From positions 1-10,391 of the forward strand of contig CALASV010000196.1 of NCBI GenBank assembly GCA_937888895.1: DNA of 10,391 nucleotides, given 5' to 3'. Position 1 is the stretch's first letter. Every line of letters begins with the position of its first letter. Under the pieces are notes generated by a model, which ran no database searches, was not told where the DNA came from, and saw only the letters and a list, made by a program, of their open reading frames with translations. The DNA comes from an uncultured Clostridia bacterium. Its GTDB lineage: Bacteria > Bacillota > Clostridia > Lachnospirales > Lachnospiraceae. The position numbers were made by a program, and so were the translations under genes. Below, piece by piece: positions 7,712 to 10,391 of the stretch.

Positions 7712-7772
7712 CCAAACAAGACGTATGGAAGTAATATTTTTTATAATATACTTTCCACACGCCTTGTTTTTG
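7712..7772 (+). terminator. Terminator hairpin between the immunity gene and the convergent ATPase gene
   Basis: AAACAAG (7714-7720) pairs with CTTGTTT (7763-7769). The stem continues inward through CGT, then TGGAAGTA against TACTTTCCA, with two mismatches and one bulge, around an AT-rich loop. A T-run ends it in the plus direction (7767-7771). The two plus-strand A-C mismatches become G-U pairs in the minus-strand RNA, so it may act in both directions. The rest of 7690-7838 holds only a 6-bp inverted repeat, ACACTT/AAGTGT at 7775-7798. Confidence 0.65.
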
Positions 7773-7838
7773 AAACACTTACCTATCTTACAAAGTGTCA
7801 AAACCAATTTTATTTATATTTTTGGAAACATAGCATCC

Positions 7839-9530
7839 TTATTCTCCAATTAATACCTTTTTCCCTTCAAATGCAAATCCATATTTTTTAATGCCTTCTC
7901 TTTCAAATCCTTTTGCTATTAAACTTGCTTCATACTGCTTATTTTCAATCTGCTTTAAAGCAATTTCCACAGTTTCTTCTAATGATTTTTCTTTTTTCGG
8001 ATTATGCACCTTAAATTCTATAATAATTGCATTTTTATTCTTATCCACAGGTTCTAACATTACATCATACCGTCCAAATCCACTTTCTCGATTCGATGTC
8101 AATCTATATTCTCCTATCAATTCTATCATCAAACCTAAGACAAACCCATGATAAAATTTTTCTGGTTCTGATTCCGATGGTGTTTTTGCTGTATCAAAAT
8201 AACTAAAGATATCTCTTGTAATTCGATTCATATATTCATTCATTTCTTCTACATCATCTCGAAGTAACGCTTTTAGGAAACCATTATAATCACGTTTTAC
8301 ACTATAAAACCATGCTCGTACCATACTATAAAACATATGCTTTACTTCATAATTTGTTAATGCAACATCACATAATACTTCTCTATCTCTTACCAAATTC
8401 ATTTTTTCATAGCTTAATACCTTTAAATATCCCCTTGTAAGTAAAAAACTCCAAATCGCATTTTCATCTCTATCTAACTGTTTATATATAAATTGTTCAT
8501 TAATTTTACATCTGATTAATTTGCCATTTAATAAATCTTCAAATAACTCTTTAATTTCACTATTTCCCTCTCGTATTGTTTTATCTATTAAACCATTACT
8601 ATTTACATCAGCCCAATATGTCTCATATATTCCTTCTCTCAAAAATTTTAAAATACACCAAGGATTATAAATATTTTTATATGTCGCAAAACTAAAACCA
8701 CCATACCATTGCATTACTCTTTCTTTTTCTTTCTCCAAACCATATTCTTCTAAACTAGCAAAAACTTCTTCCTCTGTAAAACCAAAAGAAGTTGCATACT
8801 CATTAGATGTCGTTGTTACAAACTTTATATTATTTAAATCGGAAAAAATAGATTCCTGACTTATGCTTGTAATACCAACCATCATACCTCTTTCCAAATA
8901 AGGATTTACTTTAAACATACAATGAAACATACTTCCTATAAAACTCACCCATTCCTCCCAATATCCTTGTCTATGGGCTTCTTTCATTGGTATATCAAAT
9001 GCATCAAGTAAAATAATCACCTTTTTACCATAATACTGATATAAATATTCACAGAGTTTATGAATTGCAACTGTAATATCAACATCATTCATCTCAAACG
9101 AAACTTGTTTAACAAAATCTTTATTTGTCTCTTTTAATGCTTCACTCTCAAATATAAAATTATATTTTGAATATAATTCTATAATTAAATGAATCATTGC
9201 ATATCGTGCCTGTTTATAATCTCTTGATTTTATACTAGCTAGTGATAAACTAATTACTGGATATGTTCCCTGCATTTTCTGATACTTTTCTTCCTTCCAA
9301 ATAGAAAGTCCCTCAAATAAATCTCCTCTATTTTCATACTTTATAGAAAAGAAAGTTTCCAACATACTCATATTTAATGTCTTCCCAAAACAATAAGGAC
9401 GCATAATTAAAGTCACATCATCCCCACTTTCCCACCATTCTTTAATAAACGATGTTTTATCCACATAAAAATGATTATCTTCTCTTAATTTATCAAAACT
9501 TTGTATACCAATGGCTACTTTCCTCTCCAT
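7839..9530 (-). CDS. AAA-ATPase-like / PD-(D/E)XK nuclease (DUF1703) protein with degenerate ATPase motifs
   Basis: This 563-residue protein has the two-domain layout of the AAA-ATPase-like (PF09820) plus DUF1703/PD-(D/E)XK nuclease (PF08011) family, whose cell role is not known. It opens with the family signature IGIQSFDKLRE and FYVDKTSFI. The P-loop reads RPYCFGKT (44-51) where the family has RPRRFGKS/T. Walker B reads LLDAFD (174-179) where DEYD is usual, losing the catalytic Glu. The GITR arginine is Ser222, and WYDGF has become WYGGF (275-279). The C-terminal nuclease motif looks intact: GRYD (Asp at about 489), EFK (about 505-507) and the following ALKQI helix. ATG 9530 is chosen because AGAGAGG (9539-9545) sits 8 nt before it; an in-frame GTG at 9551 would add 7 residues but has no SD. 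The upstream paralog stops at 9551, so the two are probably co-transcribed. Confidence 0.88.
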   Translation of the reverse strand: MERKVAIGIQSFDKLREDNHFYVDKTSFIKEWWESGDDVTLIMRPYCFGKTLNMSMLETFFSIKYENRGDLFEGLSIWKEEKYQKMQGTYPVISLSLASIKSRDYKQARYAMIHLIIELYSKYNFIFESEALKETNKDFVKQVSFEMNDVDITVAIHKLCEYLYQYYGKKVIILLDAFDIPMKEAHRQGYWEEWVSFIGSMFHCMFKVNPYLERGMMVGITSISQESIFSDLNNIKFVTTTSNEYATSFGFTEEEVFASLEEYGLEKEKERVMQWYGGFSFATYKNIYNPWCILKFLREGIYETYWADVNSNGLIDKTIREGNSEIKELFEDLLNGKLIRCKINEQFIYKQLDRDENAIWSFLLTRGYLKVLSYEKMNLVRDREVLCDVALTNYEVKHMFYSMVRAWFYSVKRDYNGFLKALLRDDVEEMNEYMNRITRDIFSYFDTAKTPSESEPEKFYHGFVLGLMIELIGEYRLTSNRESGFGRYDVMLEPVDKNKNAIIIEFKVHNPKKEKSLEETVEIALKQIENKQYEASLIAKGFEREGIKKYGFAFEGKKVLIGE

Positions 9531-9538
9531 ACAAATAA

Positions 9539-9545
9539 CCTCTCT
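9539..9545 (-). promoter_or_regulatory. Ribosome binding site of the downstream ATPase/nuclease gene
   Basis: The minus strand reads AGAGAGG with an 8-nt spacer to ATG 9530. It lies inside the 20-nt gap after the upstream paralog's stop and decides ATG 9530 over the GTG at 9551. Confidence 0.7.
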
Positions 9546-9550
9546 TTCCA

Positions 9551-10391
9551 CTATCTACAATCAATTATTGAACCAATCAATACTTCTTTCCCTTGAAATG
9601 CAAAGCCATATTTATAAATTTGTTTTTTTGTAAATCCTTTCGCAAGTAAAGTAGCTTCATATTGTTTCTCCTCAATTTGCTTCAAAGCTGTTTTCACGGT
9701 TTCTTCTAATGACTTTTCTTTCTTGGAATTATACACTTTAAATTCTATAATTATTGCATTTTTATTTCTATCCACAGGTTCTAACATCACATCATATCTT
9801 CCATATCCACTTTCTCGATTTGAAGTAAGTACATATTCTTCCATCAATTCTATCAACAATCCTAACACAAATCCATGATAAAACCGTTCTGGTTCTGTTT
9901 TTGATGCATCTTTCCTTGTATCAAAATGACTAAACACATCTCTCGTTACTTGATTGATATAAATATTCATTTCTTCTACATCATTCCGTAATAATGCCCT
10001 TACAAACCCACCATATGCTACTTCTGTAGTTTCAAACCAATCCTGTACTAAACCAAAAAACATACTAAACACTTCTCCATTTGTCAAAGCCAATTCATAC
10101 TGTGGTCTTTTCCTAGGAATTTTAATCTTCTCTTTATTCACTACTTTTAAATATCCACTCGCAAGTAATAAACTCCATACACTCGCCTCACTATTCCCAA
10201 TACGATTATACACAATTTGTTCCTCTAGTGTGGTAACTATCGTTTCTCCTTTGAGCAATTGTTCAAATGTAGATTTCATATTGATATTACTTTCTTGCAA
10301 TAATTTACTTACCAAACGATTACTACTTGTATTTGCCCAATAGGTTGCATAAGTTCTCTTATCTAAAAAATTTAAAATAGACCATGGATTA
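9551..10391 (-). CDS. AAA-ATPase-like / DUF1703 nuclease paralog, C-terminal half (5' end outside window)
   Basis: The frame is open from the right edge of the window to the TAG at 9551-9553, giving 279 visible residues. The first ones, NPWSILNFLD and then YWANTSSN, match the canonical end of the ATPase domain in this family, so translation continues from outside. A TTG at 10315 is internal, not a start. The C-terminal nuclease domain is complete, with GYGRYD, EFK and ALKQIEEKQY, and is close to the neighbour's from LTSNRESG to KYGFAF. The two genes are tandem duplicates. Where they can be compared, this copy keeps the standard YWANTSSN that the neighbour has changed to YWADVNSN. Whether its P-loop and Walker B are intact cannot be seen. 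It is likely the first gene of the pair in one transcript. Confidence 0.85.
   Translation of the reverse strand, partial: NPWSILNFLDKRTYATYWANTSSNRLVSKLLQESNINMKSTFEQLLKGETIVTTLEEQIVYNRIGNSEASVWSLLLASGYLKVVNKEKIKIPRKRPQYELALTNGEVFSMFFGLVQDWFETTEVAYGGFVRALLRNDVEEMNIYINQVTRDVFSHFDTRKDASKTEPERFYHGFVLGLLIELMEEYVLTSNRESGYGRYDVMLEPVDRNKNAIIIEFKVYNSKKEKSLEETVKTALKQIEEKQYEATLLAKGFTKKQIYKYGFAFQGKEVLIGSIIDCR

Noticed and set aside
7775..7798. ACACTT/AAGTGT inverted repeat as an operator or second terminator
   Set aside because: It has only 6 bp, an 11-nt or longer loop and no T-run; chance is a sufficient explanation in this composition.
6857..7838. Orphan Rhs tips or extra immunity genes downstream of rhs
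   Set aside because: Only one tip and one small gene are present before the terminator. No second core fragment with a DPSG motif is visible.
7891..8151. Plus-strand open frame of 86 codons inside the ATPase/nuclease gene
   Set aside because: It is antisense to the conserved nuclease domain and has no SD; it is a shadow of that gene.
9531..9551. GTG start at 9551 for the downstream ATPase/nuclease gene
   Set aside because: It has no SD before it, and the family signature begins just after the ATG at 9530, which has a good SD.
1..10391. CRISPR array, tRNA, rRNA or prophage attachment site
   Set aside because: No regularly spaced short repeats, no tRNA-like cloverleaf with a CCA-adjacent arm and no rRNA segment were seen on either strand. 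The only repeats are protein-coding YD units and the paralogous nuclease ends.

Overview
The window looks like accessory DNA from a low-GC Bacillota genome, most likely a gut Clostridia/Lachnospiraceae-type organism. This rests on the AT-rich codon use, A/G-rich Shine-Dalgarno sites 6-8 nt before the starts, and the gene types: a very large Rhs protein and tandem copies of the AAA-ATPase-like/DUF1703 nuclease family, which is expanded in that group. Placement to genus is not possible from what I can see.

Layout. (1) Bases 1-852, plus strand: the 3' part of a zinc-ribbon plus class I SAM-dependent methyltransferase gene, split by a -1 frame change near 205-223. (2) 853-1024: intergenic, with a long nested hairpin that best serves as terminator of the next gene and has a MITE-like shape. 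(3) 1025-1687, minus strand: a divergent ribulose-phosphate 3-epimerase family protein. (4) 1688-1876: divergent promoter region. (5) 1877-7237, plus strand: a 1786-residue Rhs/YD-repeat polymorphic toxin with a variable 126-residue tip. (6) 7252-7689: a small acidic protein with a cysteine cluster, the presumed cognate immunity protein. (7) 7690-7838: a terminator hairpin between convergent genes. (8) 7839-9530 and 9551-beyond 10391, minus strand: two tandem AAA-ATPase-like/PD-(D/E)XK (DUF1703) paralogs. The upstream one is cut by the window end. The downstream one has lost most ATPase signature residues but keeps the nuclease motif.

How the genes fit together. The Rhs gene and its small neighbour form a toxin-immunity pair: promoter and SD before rhs, a 4-5 kb conserved shell, a core motif ending in DPSG, a short tip, then the immunity gene with its SD overlapping the toxin stop. 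The two ATPase/nuclease genes are spaced 20 nt apart and are probably co-transcribed from a promoter outside the window. The methyltransferase and epimerase are convergent and have no evident link to the toxin. The best candidates for new biology are the unassigned toxin tip with its zinc-ribbon-like immunity protein, and the pseudo-ATPase paired with a more canonical paralog.
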